NCBI RefSeq assembly: GCF_029852145.1
Contig: NC_079976.1
Location: 18,931,117-18,995,116, forward strand
Reading direction: 5' to 3'
Origin: Microplitis mediator
Taxonomy: Eukaryota; Arthropoda; Insecta; Hymenoptera; Braconidae
DNA length: 64,000 nt
Shown: positions 10,381-21,997 of the stretch, piece after piece
Layout of the letters: every line of letters starts with the position of its first letter
Position numbering within the stretch: the first letter of the stretch is position 1
The notes under the pieces: generated by a model
Told to the model about the DNA's origin: nothing
Databases searched by the model: none
What the model saw: only the letters and a program-made list of their open reading frames with translations
Made by a program: the position numbers and the translations under genes

Positions 10381-10660
10381 TTAGAATTTTAGGCCTAGTT
10401 TTAAGTATACTAGTTTTAAGTAGGTAGTCAAGAAAATATAAGAACAATAATGAGTACTTAGTAATAGTGAGTAAGTAAAAGAAAATAGTATAAGCACTTT
10501 AGTTCTAGTTTTAAGTATACTAGTCATACTAGTTTTTAAGTAATTATAGTAACAATAAGCATAGTAACATATAAACGATAAGTAGTCATAGTGATAAGAA
10601 CAATAGATTAAGCACAAATTATCACAATCCCACATCACAGGTGCCCTCAAATACTGGTCA
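10381..10660. repeat. Simple A/T/G repeats with TAGTTTTAAGTATACTAG units
   Basis: Degenerate AGTA/ATAGTA-type low-complexity sequence. It includes direct repeats of CTAGTTTTAAGTATACTAG near 10394 and 10505. The open frame on the minus strand here is compositional. Confidence 0.5.
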
Positions 10661-11517
10661 TCTCCAGCCCACCATCACAATCTATTATATGGCCCAGGAA
10701 TAGATGACTCTGTGTAAGTAATTAAATAATTCGTATTTCTGTACGTAAATCTAGTGTGAAATTTTAAATGCGTTTTTCTCAAAACTATGTTTTTTGAACT
10801 AGTGACAACTGTAACTCGATAACCCAGTAGATTTTAATGAAATTTATACAGCTTTTAGAATACATAATAAACTCAGACCTGATCGAAGGATTTTTTTTTT
10901 TTCAAAAATTTCGATTTTTTAAGACCAATTAACTGTTGATTTTTTCCTGAAAATCTAGAAAAAAATTTCCTGAGGCCGCCATTTTGTTAATTTTAAAAAA
11001 AAAAAAAGCTTCGATCAGGCCCAGGATTATCTATTTATAAAACTAATTTTTTTCATCCGATTGATTTTAGATGAATCTCCAAGGACTTCTGACAGTCACC
11101 GCAAGGACCTTTTTTGGAAACTGGGTCAACACAGACAGCTATAACTTTGAAAATTATGAATTTTTTTTTTTCAAATTTTCGTCAAGAAAATTTACTTGTC
11201 GCACGCAGATAATCGTTTAACGCACACAAATGTCGTGGAAACAGTTGAATGGGCAAACAGCTATTTGGCGAACAAAAGAGCGTGAGCCAAGATAGCACTT
11301 ATATTGCATGAATGATAAAAAGTAAATATTAATTGAGTTACAAGTAGTAATTCGACTGCTGGTTAGAATCGCTGCTGGTTAGAATCGCAAAGAGAAAAGC
11401 GATTCGTCTCAACTGGCGCTCGAACAGGTACTTTGCAGTAGTTCCAACCGGCAACGAAAAATTTTCTTAATTTTTCTCACGGCTTGACCGAAAAATTTTA
11501 TCGAATTTTCTAGCCAT
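10661..11517. other. Noncoding, old repeat debris
   Basis: Contains A- and T-rich blocks and two short matching inverted pieces around CTGATCGAAG (10877) and CTTCGATCAG (11010), suggesting an old inverted-repeat element. No coding potential was seen. Confidence 0.4.
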
Positions 11518-11833
11518 ACTCTCGCAGATTTGAATCACAGTAAAAATACCGTGAATCCACCGTGGTTATACGGTGGGTTTGTTCCATTTCACCACCGGGT
11601 ATACACAGTGGATCCACTGTGATTACGCCGTGTATCCACTGTGATTCCACGGTGGCTTGACCACTGCATATACACGGTGTTTCCACTGTGATTTCGCGGT
11701 ATATCCACCGTGATTTCACGGTGGTTTTGTGCTATTTCACCACCGTGGTTCCACGGTGGATACACCGCGTAATCACAGTGGTAAAATGGAACAAACCCAC
11801 CGTGTTTCCACCGTGATTCAAATCTGCGAGGGT
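11518..11833. mobile_element. Compact MITE with CCACCGTG-type internal repeats
   Basis: The termini are inverted repeats: CTCGCAGATTTGAATCAC (11521-11538) and GTGATTCAAATCTGCGAG (11813-11830), extendable by about three bases each side. The ~275-bp interior is made almost entirely of alternating CCACCGTG, CACTGTGATT, TACACGGTG and their complements, so the whole element can fold many ways. It has no coding capacity, and a target-site duplication is not clear. Confidence 0.75.
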
Positions 11834-12856
11834 GATTATAAATAAATTTATTACCAGTTTTAAAAATTTTATCTCCCTACACTCATCATTTCATAACATT
11901 CCATAATTCATTACTCACCTCTAATTTCATAAAATATTTAATTACTTTATTTATTTATTTATTTATTAATCCTATTTATTTTATTTATTATAAATTATTT
12001 ATTCTATTTTATTTAAAATATTTGGCATTGTAATATAGTGTGCCAGTTTCGTTCCCATGAGAATCTTTGTTTGTATTTTGACCTTGAGCGTATATTAGCT
12101 TCACGCGTTGTCATACGAGACGGTAGTGTTTATATTCCTTGCCGTCTACGATCTCCACATGTTCTCAGAGCGTACTTATTCGATTGATCTAAAAATTGAA
12201 TATGTTTTAGGGGTGGATGGTAGCTATCTGGAAAAAAATAAGAGCTATTTCGGCTCACAAAAACCTAAAAAAAAACGAGTTTATATTTTTAATTTCAATT
12301 TTTAAGCATCTTACCATTACGACACAGTTATGGAAATATTTTTTTTGAATTCCTCATCCAATTTCCTATGAATTTATGGCCTTTCGAAATTTTTAAAAAT
12401 GGTACTACATATTGAAAAAAAATAAAAACCATTATTTGCTCAAAAATCGGGTTTTTCTAATAATTTTACTCTTGAACTTATAAAATACAAAACTTACTCG
12501 TTTACTAAGGTAGAGAAAACCATAAAAGAAATAAAATATCCTTACATTATTAAAATAATTTCATTCAATGTACTTAACTATTATTAAAAACTCTATCAGT
12601 AACTGTAATGAGTAAATCAGTATTCATTACTATTGTTTATGTAAATCAACGTTGTTTCAGAGAACTTAAACGTTCCCGCCCAATATTCAATGAATTTAAC
12701 AACCACAAGATGGCACTGTAATTCGAAATTGGTAACACTGTTTTTTTTTTTTGTGAAAAGTCACTAGATCTGTAGATAACCTAAAAATTACTGAGTGTTG
12801 ACATTCCTAAGAATTGGCTGTACTATTATCTATATTTAGTAATTATTTTTAATTGT
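11834..12856. other. Noncoding spacer before the IS4EU transposase
   Basis: Begins with an ATTT-type simple repeat (11940-12010). The rest is AT-rich with no supported gene. The last ~200 bases may be the 5' part of the following transposon. Confidence 0.5.
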
Positions 12857-14643
12857 TTGAATAACTATTTAATTGAAAATATGTCGACCCCTGAAGCTAA
12901 TAATCCAAAGTGTTGTATTTGTTCAAAGTACCTGAAAAAAATGCCGGGTACTCCAAAACATATAAAATCTGACGAAAAAGCTGAAGAGTTTTCAACTGTT
13001 TTTGAGTGTCCGATTGTCGTTGGTGATATTCTTTGTTCGAATTTTCGCGTAAAAACATATAAAAAAACCAAACTTGAAGATGAGAATCAGGAATTATCGT
13101 TGGAAGATGAACTACCTTCAGATAGGAGTGATCTTTTAGAAAGAACAGAATCGAGTTTATCAACGATGACTTTATCTCAATCAAGTACTGATGATCCATC
13201 TATTCATTTAGATGTTGCCTGTGATGATGAAATAGAAGAATGTATAGAAGTTCAAATGAAGAGAACTATTGCGACTCATAGATATTGTTGTGTATGTTCT
13301 GTCTCAAATCAAAATCTAGTTGTTGTTCCTCAAGATTCCCGTATGCAATGCTTTATAAAGAAAAGAATTTTTATTCCGAATGGGAATCGATGCTGCAGCG
13401 ATCATCTCATAAAAAAACGCTTTTATACGGAGAATTTGAACCACTTGAAAGTTTATTCTAATTGGAGTAACTTAAGATCTTCAGAATTGTCTAAAATGAT
13501 GGAAAGTTTGGCTGTAGAATGTGATTCGACACTTCTCGATAAAATGGATGATTTTCGAATAACTGATGAGCAACTTTTTATATTTACTGGATTACAACGT
13601 GAAAACATACTCGAATTGCGAGACTTATTGACAACTATGAGGAATACAGATTCCCGTTCAGTTATTCAAGCTCTCATTGTATTCTTATTTGAGTTACGTA
13701 CCGGTAACTCTAACAGGTTGATATCAGCGACCTTACAATTGGAAAATGAGATGCTGGTTTCAAAACATTGTGACCAAGTGATCCAATCATTAAGAAAGAT
13801 ATATTACCTCAGTACTTTGGTTTTCGATCTATGTCTCGAAAAAACCTCATTGAAAATCATTCATCACCACTTGTGAAAAGTTTGTTTGCTGATCGTAGTG
13901 ATAAGCTTTCCTTGATTTGCGATGGAACGTATGCTCGGCATCGAAAGAGCTCTAATAACGCTTATCAGAGAAAGTCTTTTTCTGGACAGAAGAAAGTACC
14001 GTTATGTAAGCCATTTACTATTTGTACTACCAATGGATATATAGTAGATATGTTAGGGCCCTACCATGCCAATGTAAATGATGCTAGTATAATGAAAGAA
14101 ATTATCGATACTGCTGATGGTATTAGCAATTTGTTGGAACCTGGTAATGTTTTTGTTAATGATAGAGGGTTTCGAGATGTTCAGGCGCACTTAGAAGAAA
14201 AAGGTTATGAAGTGTTAATGCCAGCATTGAAAGGCAAAAGAAATCGGTTAACAACTTCTGAATCTAATTCATCAATATACGTTACAAAGATTCGTTGGGT
14301 AGTTGAAGCAGTACACGAAATGCTGAAACAAAAATATCGTCTACTAGACCTAAAATTCGATAATAAAATCTTACCCAGAGTCAGTAATTTTTATAGAATC
14401 GCATCATTTCTTCACAATCAGTACAACAAACGTCTTATTTCTGATGAAGAGTACTCAGACGAAATTGTTGAAATGATTAAATCTCGAAATTACACTAATA
14501 ATACACTTGCTGATGAAGTCGATAAAAATGGTTGGCAGCGAAAAAAACTTCCTTTCGAAACGATTTTGTCCTCTGATTTGATCGACTTTCCAGAAATGAG
14601 AGAAAGACCTGAAACTTTTCTTTACCGGTTCTTATCAATATAA
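12857..14643 (+). pseudogene. IS4EU/ISL2EU-like transposase
   Basis: The first frame (to 13876, 339 codons) has two Cys/His regions (CCICSKYLKKMP; CCVCS...CCSDH) and a helical region. The second (13831-14643, 270 codons) is a DDE_Tnp_4-type catalytic domain: LICDGTYA (Asp1), VFVNDRGFRDV (Asp2) and WVVEAVHEMLKQKY (Glu). Together they make the ISL2EU-type transposase. The frames overlap by 46 bases with a shift of one, so one indel separates them. The SWIM finger that normally ends this protein follows at 14690. Confidence 0.75.
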
Positions 14644-14689
14644 ATAAGCAGTATCATATCTAGCAGAGACGATTGACGAATCTGATAAT

Positions 14690-15031
14690 ATGACTATTCA
14701 GTTTGTCAGAGATAAAACCAATATTTTAAAGGCTCAAGTGCAATCTCGTCATATTAATAGAAAAGTGTACAGATGTTTCATTGAATATAAACCTGATACT
14801 ATTGGATGGAGTGGAATATCAAGATATTGCTGTGAATGCGCTAATGGATTGAGGACAATCGGTTGTTGTTCGCACGTTGCTGCAATTAGTTTCTATTTAG
14901 CATACGGGCGATATTTGGCTAAAATCCCCAGACCAGCAGCAATACTCAACACTTTATTTAATAAAGATAATATTACTCCTGTGATTGAATATCCAACAGT
15001 AAATGTCAATTTTTTATCATTCCTTTCATGA
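14690..15031 (+). pseudogene. SWIM zinc-finger C-terminus of the IS4EU transposase
   Basis: 113 codons with the SWIM pattern: Cys-x-Cys (CCECANG) followed by GCCSHVAAISFYL. This finger sits at the C-terminus of ISL2EU-type transposases. It is separated from the catalytic frame by 46 bases containing stops and by a frame change, consistent with decay of one original gene. Confidence 0.7.
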
Positions 15032-15035
15032 ACGC

Positions 15036-15300
15036 CATTTCTACATGGTATATATCCAGTTGCTGTTTGTTTAATCTCGGTTTCACTATTTATAAATACA
15101 AGCGCATTTGGAACACAGTAAAGTTTTCTTTTAGTCTCATTTTGGCGAACTGCGAAACGTAAAGCTCGATTTAATTTACATTCTGGATCTAGAATTATTT
15201 GACGAAATGGTAGTCGATCATTTGCACCAAGCTTGACTAATAATTCTTCATTTGTCTGTGAACCAATTCTTAAGCAAAATAAGCATAATGTTCTCAGTTG
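15036..15300 (-). pseudogene. Convergent coding remnant after the transposase
   Basis: Read on the minus strand, ~85 codons are open with protein-like text (CLFCLRIGSQTNEELL, RLPFRQIILDPECKLN, ALRFAVRQNE). There is no start, and the segment runs tail to tail with the SWIM finger. ISL2EU elements often carry a second gene, so it may be what is left of that. No family is assigned. Confidence 0.35.
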
Positions 15301-16392
15301 ATTGCAAAAATGTCATGATAATAGGTAACATGATATCAGAGGTTACTGAGCGAAGTAAATTATTGAACACGTAAACTGCTATTTTTAATAGCACTGAATA
15401 CATAAATAATTTAGTTATTGAGTTTTAATAATAATGATCACTTAATTGAATTGAATTTAATGAGCTCATAATAAATTACACTGATTCTAATTTATTTGTT
15501 GAACACGTGGTAGCATGATTGCAGAGGCTACTGAGCGAAAAATAACTTTTAATTTAATTAAGAAATTGAGCATAATGGTAATCAAATAAATAATAAAACT
15601 GAGTCTTCGATTTTGATAAGCACTTGAATTAGTTTATAAAAGAGTAATTAAGCACCTGTACGAGTTTCCGTTGAATTAACCTCCTCAGGAACTGGTTGTA
15701 AATCACTGGAATTCTTGATGGTATTATTATTTATTTTATGAGCTCCGGTGCTTGTAATTATAAAAATAATTATATTTTTATAGAGAGTTACGAACTCTTA
15801 ATGTAATTAATTAATTACTTTCATTTATTTACTCAAGATGAGTGCAAAATTGATTGATTATATAAAAAACGTGGTGTCACTTGAAATTATATGAACGCAA
15901 GATAATAGCATCGGTCTTCTCGACCCGAGACAGAAAAAGCATACGCGCATGCGTCGCACTGCGCAAGTCAAGTTTTAATTGCCAGACACTAGGCCCCAGT
16001 AGGTGCTGCCTCTATTTGCCGGAAGTGCAACTACATTCAAATTTGACTGTAGTTGTGATTACGCAACAAATTTAAACAGTTATTACATGCCCTTACCGCT
16101 CTTCTAAGGTGAAAATCATCGAGAAAGGGAAAGGACCCATAGGAACTGTGCTTCGATTGGACACAGTTTTCCCCCAAAACAATACATTGAATAGACCAGA
16201 TAAGAGATTATAAAAAGTGTCGTTAGACTAAAAATCGACAATTAGAGTTTAGTCGTAGTTAGTAGGAGTTAAGAGAGTTAACTGTTCGACACAGTTCGGC
16301 TCAGCCCAGTTTAGTTCCGGGTCAGTAAGGATAGGAAAACTCAAGTGTCCTCACACTGAAAATTAATTCAACTATTTTACAAGTGTCCTCAC
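15301..16392. other. Noncoding spacer with short direct repeats
   Basis: Contains two related pieces ending in GAGGTTACTGAGCGAA / GAGGCTACTGAGCGAA (near 15338 and 15522), and two copies of AAGTGTCCTCAC (16342 and 16380) next to the following foldback element. No gene was recognised. Confidence 0.5.
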
Positions 16393-17657
16393 TAGGGTAT
16401 TTCGATTTGAACGACTATTTTTTTTTTCACTCCCACTTGAAAATATTGTTATAGACATTGAAAAAAAAATTCCCTGCAAGTTTCAGCCCTTAATTTTAAT
16501 TTTAAGTACTTTATATTCGGTTTTGAAGTTTTCCCATTTAAAATACATAGTAAAGTTGGGATTTTTTTTTAATTCTCTATAACTCAACCGCATTTTAAGT
16601 TATCGGGTCGCCGTTTGCGGCATTTTTTAGGCATTTTGATACTCTTCAAAAGTCTCATTAACATTTTTACTCGGACTCTGATTGTTTTTTCTGTATTGGT
16701 TCTGAAAATAATTTTTTTAATAATAATTTAGGTTTTTAGTTGATGTTAACTAAATAATGAAATTTACGGAAAAAGTGCAAATAATGATTTTTTAGGAAAT
16801 TTTATTCGCTACAACAAAGGTCATTTTAGTTAAGTGGCTCAAGTTCTTCGTTCACGTGATATAAGGATTTTTTTATTAACTAAATAATGAAATTTACAGA
16901 AAAAGTGGAGGTAACGATTTTTTAGGAAATTTTATTCGCTACAAAAAAGGTTTTCTTAGCTAAGTGGCTTAAGTTCTCCGTTCACGTGATATAGGGATTT
17001 TAGTAATTTTGTAAATAAAATAAATGTCAAAAATTCCACCAAGTGCTATTTCGATTCAATTTTAAATCAGTAAATAATGTTTCTTTTATTAATTTAATCC
17101 AGTCATTAAAATCAGAAGGGATCAAATTGATGAACTTCGGAAAAATTTTTGACAAATATTTTATTTACAAAATTACTAAAATCCCCATATCACGTGAACA
17201 GAGAACTTAAGCCACTTAACTAAGAGGACCTTTTTTGTAGCGAATAAAATTTCCTAAAAAATCGTTATCTGTTCTTTTTCTGTAAAGTTCATTATTTAGT
17301 TAATATCAACTAAAAACCCAAATTATTATTAAAAAAATTAGTTTCAGAACCAATACAGAAAAAACAATTAGAGTCCGATCAAAACTATTAATGAGACTTT
17401 TGAAGAGTATCAAATTGCCTAAAAAATGCCGCAAACGGCGACCCGATAACTTAAAATGCGGCTGAGTTATAGAGAATTAAAAAAAAAATCCCAACTTTCC
17501 TATGTATTTTAAATAAAAAAACTTCAAAATCAAATATAAAGTACTTAAAATTCAAATTAAGGGCTGAAACTTGCAGGGAATTTTTTTTTTAATGTCTATA
17601 ACAATATTTTCGAGTGGGAGTGAAAAAAAAAATAGTCGTTCAAAACGAATCACCCTA
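16393..17657. mobile_element. 1.27-kb foldback element with 8-bp duplication
   Basis: The two halves are long inverted repeats (arms ~16393-17022 and ~17150-17657) around a ~130-bp centre. The ends are TAGGGT...ACCCTA. GTCCTCAC is present on both flanks (16385-16392 and 17658-17665), which fits an 8-bp target-site duplication as made by hAT-type transposases. In the left arm a ~137-bp segment is tandemly duplicated (16740-17000); the right arm has one copy. It has no coding capacity. Confidence 0.75.
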
Positions 17658-17689
17658 GTCCTCACACTTAAATCCATGTAATTATTATA

Positions 17690-18401
17690 CAGTGAAACCT
17701 GTATAAGTGAGACTTGAAGGGACTAAGATTTTTTTCTCACTTATAGAGGTTTCTCACTTACCCGAGTTTCTCACACAGAGAGGGAAACTCAGATAAACAA
17801 GTTCAGAGAATAATAAATAGAAATAGAGAACATACATTACTATACTGTATAATGAAATACAGTAATTCACTTATAAAATTCGGTTATTTTAGTTTTCTTT
17901 AAGTTACAATCAGCAGTCAACAATTTTTCAATAACAAATAATTTGTCAAAAATAGTTTTATCATTAATATTAGAAAATTCAAAATATTTATGCAATATCC
18001 ACAACGCATTTTCCGCGTCAGATTTGTATATAGACAATGTAATTTTCTTCTCGACATTTTGGCTCAGACTAATGAATGATACTGAATGACTGAAGAAAAA
18101 TGAATGGATTCGAAATGCCATAATAGAGAGAAAAGATAAAGTAATTTGCAAATAAACAGGTGACGAATACTAAATACGCATTAATGAACGCATACTAAAA
18201 GAATGTTGCCAATACAATGGGATAAATAGCTTTAAATATGAGAGAAAAAAACTAGTAAGTCCTGCAAAAATGTCTCATTTATAGAGGTTCATCAATGTCA
18301 CTTAAAGAGGTTTTTCAGTGCAGAGGTACCGGGACCTGAGAAAAAGTCTCACTTATTGAGGTTTCTCACTTATCCAGGTCCCACTTATCCAGGTTTCACT
18401 G
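17690..18401. mobile_element. Tigger/pogo-type deletion derivative
   Basis: The terminal inverted repeats begin CAGTGAAACCTG (17690) and end CAGGTTTCACTG (18401). TA lies on both sides (17688-17689, 18402-18403), as for Tc1/mariner transposition. CTCACTTAT motifs repeat inside both ends. The interior keeps only the end of the transposase gene, described next. Confidence 0.8.
17867..18151 (-). pseudogene. C-terminal end of a pogo/Tigger transposase
   Basis: 94 codons on the minus strand. The last ~50 residues (SDAENALWILHKYFEF..., then KKTKITEFYK) match the well-known tail of Tigger/pogo transposases, which end in a T-K-I-T-x-F motif. Everything before, including the DDE domain, is missing. 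Its place inside a matching TIR pair shows that the element arose by internal deletion. Confidence 0.65.
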
Positions 18402-18700
18402 TACAATTGTTTCCACATCTAAGTTCATCAACATTTCACGAGTATTTTCTTTTTTTTTGTAATATTAAATCAGTTAATCATCATTCAAGAAAATAAATCC
18501 AACGACAAAATAATTTTATATATCGCGAATAGCACATTAAATTCAGTGTAATCTACTAATAAACCAATCTAGTTGCTGCGAACTCAGGTATTGTAATTCT
18601 TAAATAATTTACTTTTTATACAAGACAAATTATTTTATGTTCAAATGAATCAGTTATTGAAATTAATCTCATGGTGACGACTAAGTAGTGAAAGTCAATT

Positions 18701-18840
18701 CATACTAACTAGTGTCGGCTGATAGCCACCTAAGATACAGATAAATTCAAATTCATACTACCTAGTGTCGGCTGATAGCCACCTAATATACAGATAAATC
18801 CAAACTCATAATATCTAGCGTCGGCAGGTAGCCACCGAGT
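18701..18840. repeat. 53-bp tandem repeat, 2.7 copies
   Basis: The motif CTAGTGTCGGCTGATAGCC recurs with a period of 53 bp (CATACTA at 18701 and 18754, CATAATA at 18807). The third copy is diverged and partial. Confidence 0.8.
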
Positions 18841-18943
18841 ACTTTTATAGAAAAATTTTAAGTTGTATTCATAGCATTAGAATTTTTATTTGTAAACTTT
18901 TATAATTGTAAAACTATTTTTTTTTTGGTCTCAATGTATAGAT

Positions 18944-19480
18944 TAGGGTGCTCCGTTTAAAACGAAGATTTTTTTTTTTTCGTTCCCCATCAAAAATCTT
19001 GTTCTACATGTAAAAATAAAAATTCAGTGAAATTTTGAGCTCTTAATAACAATTTTAAGAACTGGAACAACGTCTTTGAAGTTTTCCCATGCTAAAAGCA
19101 TGTAAATTTTGATTCTTTTCTTTTTATCGAATAAAACTCAGCCCCGTATTCACGTATCTTATCGGTTCAAAGTTTTCTTGGAAGAGAATTGTATGCTCTT
19201 TGAAAAAGCCTGTATGTGCTTCGCAGTACCTTCAACTACAGCCCTCGTGGAAGCCTTGAAAGTCTAATTTCCTACGAAATTAGTGGTTTTTTGTTGTTAA
19301 CTTGTAAACGGTTGACTTTTGGGAAAAAAAGTACATGGCATTTTTTGTAGGAAATTTAGTCTTCTACAAAAAAGTTCTTATAAGTCAAATCTCTAAAATC
19401 AATTTTTAAAAAGATATATGAACTTTAACTAAGTAAAATTCGAAATTTTAACTAAATATCAATGTTCAATACTATACAAT
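18944..19480. mobile_element. Truncated foldback relative, TAGGGTGCTCC end
   Basis: It starts with TAGGGTGCTCCGTTTAAAAC followed by a T tract, and continues with text like the arms of the element at 16393 (TTTGAAGTTTTCCCA, GAGCTCTTAATAAC). Only one end is present. A matching end in the opposite direction lies at 55830. Confidence 0.55.
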
Positions 19481-19789
19481 ATGTTCAGTTATTAACTTAT
19501 GGTAAGTATCAATTAATACGTATTTATATAAAATATAAAATGCCCGTAATTATTCATCGAAATTTTTCTTAAGTACCAGCCTTATTTGCAATTCTTTTCA
19601 AAAATTGAATGATTAAAACACAGGTTTGAAGAATCTCGTTCGAATTTTCGATGTCCTTGGGACCTAACAGATGGATTATGTTCAAAAAAACATGGTTTAT
19701 GTAATGGTTTTGAATTATAAAACCGTTAATCTTGACATTTAGCTGAAATTTCGAATTTTACTTATAAGTAAAAGAGAATGATAATTTAA

Positions 19790-20910
19790 AAAGTCATTAT
19801 GGTGTTAAGTTTGATTCAGAATTTAATAAATTAAAAAGTTTTCATGTGTACTCTCCAGGATTACCTCCTTGCTTAGGACACGATCTTATGGAAGGAGTAA
19901 TTGCTTATGATTTACATCTCTTTATCAAGCAATTAATAAAAAAGCGATGGTTTACATGTACTGAGTTGAATTCAAGGATAGATTTATTTAACTATTCTCC
20001 ACAAGATTTACGAGATAAACCAATAAAATTTCAATTAACGGGACATAAAATCGCTTGAGGAGCTTGGCAAATTTGGTGTTTTTTCAAGTTTTTTCCTTTG
20101 ATCATCAGCGATAAAATTATTGATCCTCACAATCCTATTTGGTTGGCTGTTCTTACTTTATTAGAAATTGTAGAATAAGTTTGTGCTCCGAAAATTGATG
20201 AACGTTTACTACCTTATTTACAAGACTTAATTGACGAGTATTTGAGCGACAGAGTTTATTTATTTCCAACTATATCATTGCGCGCAAAACATCATTTTCT
20301 TTCTCGCTATTTAAAAATAATTCTCAAATTTGGTCCATTGATGAATGTATGGACACTAAGATTCGAAAGTAAACATTCATTTTTCAAAAGAGTAATTCGA
20401 GCAATTCACAATTTTTTAAATGTTACTCATTCATTAAGTGAAAAGCATGAGCTTTTGCAATGTTTGTTAAGAATGGGAGCTGATTAAAAACCTCCAGTAA
20501 CTATAGAAAATACAATTCCATTTAACGTTAATATGTACTCTAATCCACTACATGAAGCAATTATTAATGCTTAATTGCCTTTAAACATTGAGCTTTCCTC
20601 ATCTGTTAGTCTGAAAGGTACTTCTTATACAACCGGACAGGCAATTGTTATAAGGCAACAAACTTATCAATACCAAGTTGAGATAGGCAAAATCGTACTC
20701 ATATTATCCGATAAAGTCCAAAATATTTATTTTGTTGTGGAAAAATCTACCACAGTATTCAATCCCATCATTAGTTTCTATGAATTACGTCCTACTGAGT
20801 TATACGAATGTGTAAATGCTGAAAGTTTATTAATTCATACTCCACTTTGGATTTATCAACTCAATGTTGTAAAAGGAGTAAAATTACCATATGCGATAGC
20901 ATTTCAATGA
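19790..20910 (+). pseudogene. Transposon-derived protein (PGLPPCLGHD family) remnant
   Basis: Consecutive frames, mostly interrupted by point stops, give SFHVYSPGLPPCLGHDLMEG, KRWFTCTELNSRIDLF, RAKHHFLSRYLKIIL, and WTLRFESKHSFFKRVIR, ending in a strand-rich C-terminal part (20575-20910). This chain of motifs is widespread in animal genomes in uncharacterised proteins that behave like transposases. The superfamily is not certain. Stops at 20056-20058 and later show decay. It lies directly upstream of the CIDE-N gene on the same strand. Confidence 0.55.
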
Positions 20911-21027
20911 TAACAGATTCGTCTAACAAAAATCAGCAACCTCATGTGTACGAAATAATAATAATTTAATGTATACATCTGTTTCCTAATTTAATTTTGT
21001 GTAAATTTCTTTTTTTTTTTTAGAAAT

Positions 21028-21997
21028 ATGCCATTGTTTGAAGTTGTCCCTAATGACCGGAGTCGTAAGATTATGATTTCTGGAAATGCTGTAGAGAAAT
21101 TAATTTTATCGGCGAAAGAAAAATTTGAAATCCCTGATTTGGAAGATGAATATATGGTAAATACGATTTAATTATAAAATATATTTCAAATTATTTATTA
21201 ACTATACTCACAGCAGTTTATATTTATATTAATTTTCGAGGTTGTAATATACATAATTTTTTAGGTGGTTCTTGAAGATGACGGTACTGAGATTGCTGAT
21301 ACCGAGACATTATTAGCTTTAGCTGAAAGCTTCAAGGGTATCGTTACATTAATGATTCTAAACAAGACTGAACAATGGATTCCTCTAGAAAATAAAAACG
21401 AAGCTGATATGTTATTGAATGTTTCTAATTTTTCATCAGGTATACCTTATATATAACAAATGTTTATATTACAATAATTCCTTAACAAGTATACTTTATA
21501 TTTACAAATTTTTTTTTTTTTTAGACTTTCATCCGTTACTATTCGACGTAAATAATTCTGAGGCATCCTCAATCGATGCCTTACAAAATTTTCCAGATGA
21601 TCAGCACCACCTGACAACTAATCAACAATTCCGGCCACCGTTAACGTCTAACTCGAAATTCAAAATACCATGGGACAAATTTCCACCAAAGTTAGTGGAA
21701 TGTTGTGAAAAACGAGAAGTACCCAAGCCATTAGATCGTCGAGCAATGGTTCACGCCATTGCAAATTATTTAGTCAACGATTTAAAAGATGATGCCCATG
21801 GTATTGTCATAAAAGTTGTGGAAAAAATACAGCAAAAATATCCGGATTCATTTGTAGACAAAATAGGTAGCACCATCGTGGGTAAAGGGACTGAAAAATT
21901 AACCACACAAATCTACAACCGGATTCAATACATTAAAAATCCAGACAGTAGATCTGCGAAAATTTCAAACGAGACAGATATTCTCAGAGATATTTGA
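21028..21997 (+). CDS. CIDE-N domain protein, three exons
   Basis: Exons 21028-21156, 21265-21439 and 21525-21997 join in frame (129+175+473 nt = 258 codons plus stop). Both introns are short with GT..AG ends and T-rich tails. Residues 1-80 match a CIDE-N/CAD domain: MPLFEVVPNDRSRKIM at the start, then VVLEDDGTEIADTETLLAL and VTLMILNKTEQWIP, the pattern found in DFF40/DFF45-type apoptotic nuclease factors, where it mediates homotypic binding. The C-terminal half (RRAMVHAIANYLV..., KYPDSF, IVGKGTEKLTTQIYNRIQ) resembles a helical domain found in uncharacterised transposon-linked proteins. A 3' splice site (TTTTAG) lies four bases before the ATG, so a 5' exon is likely. The last codons and stop overlap the first satellite unit. 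Confidence 0.75.
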
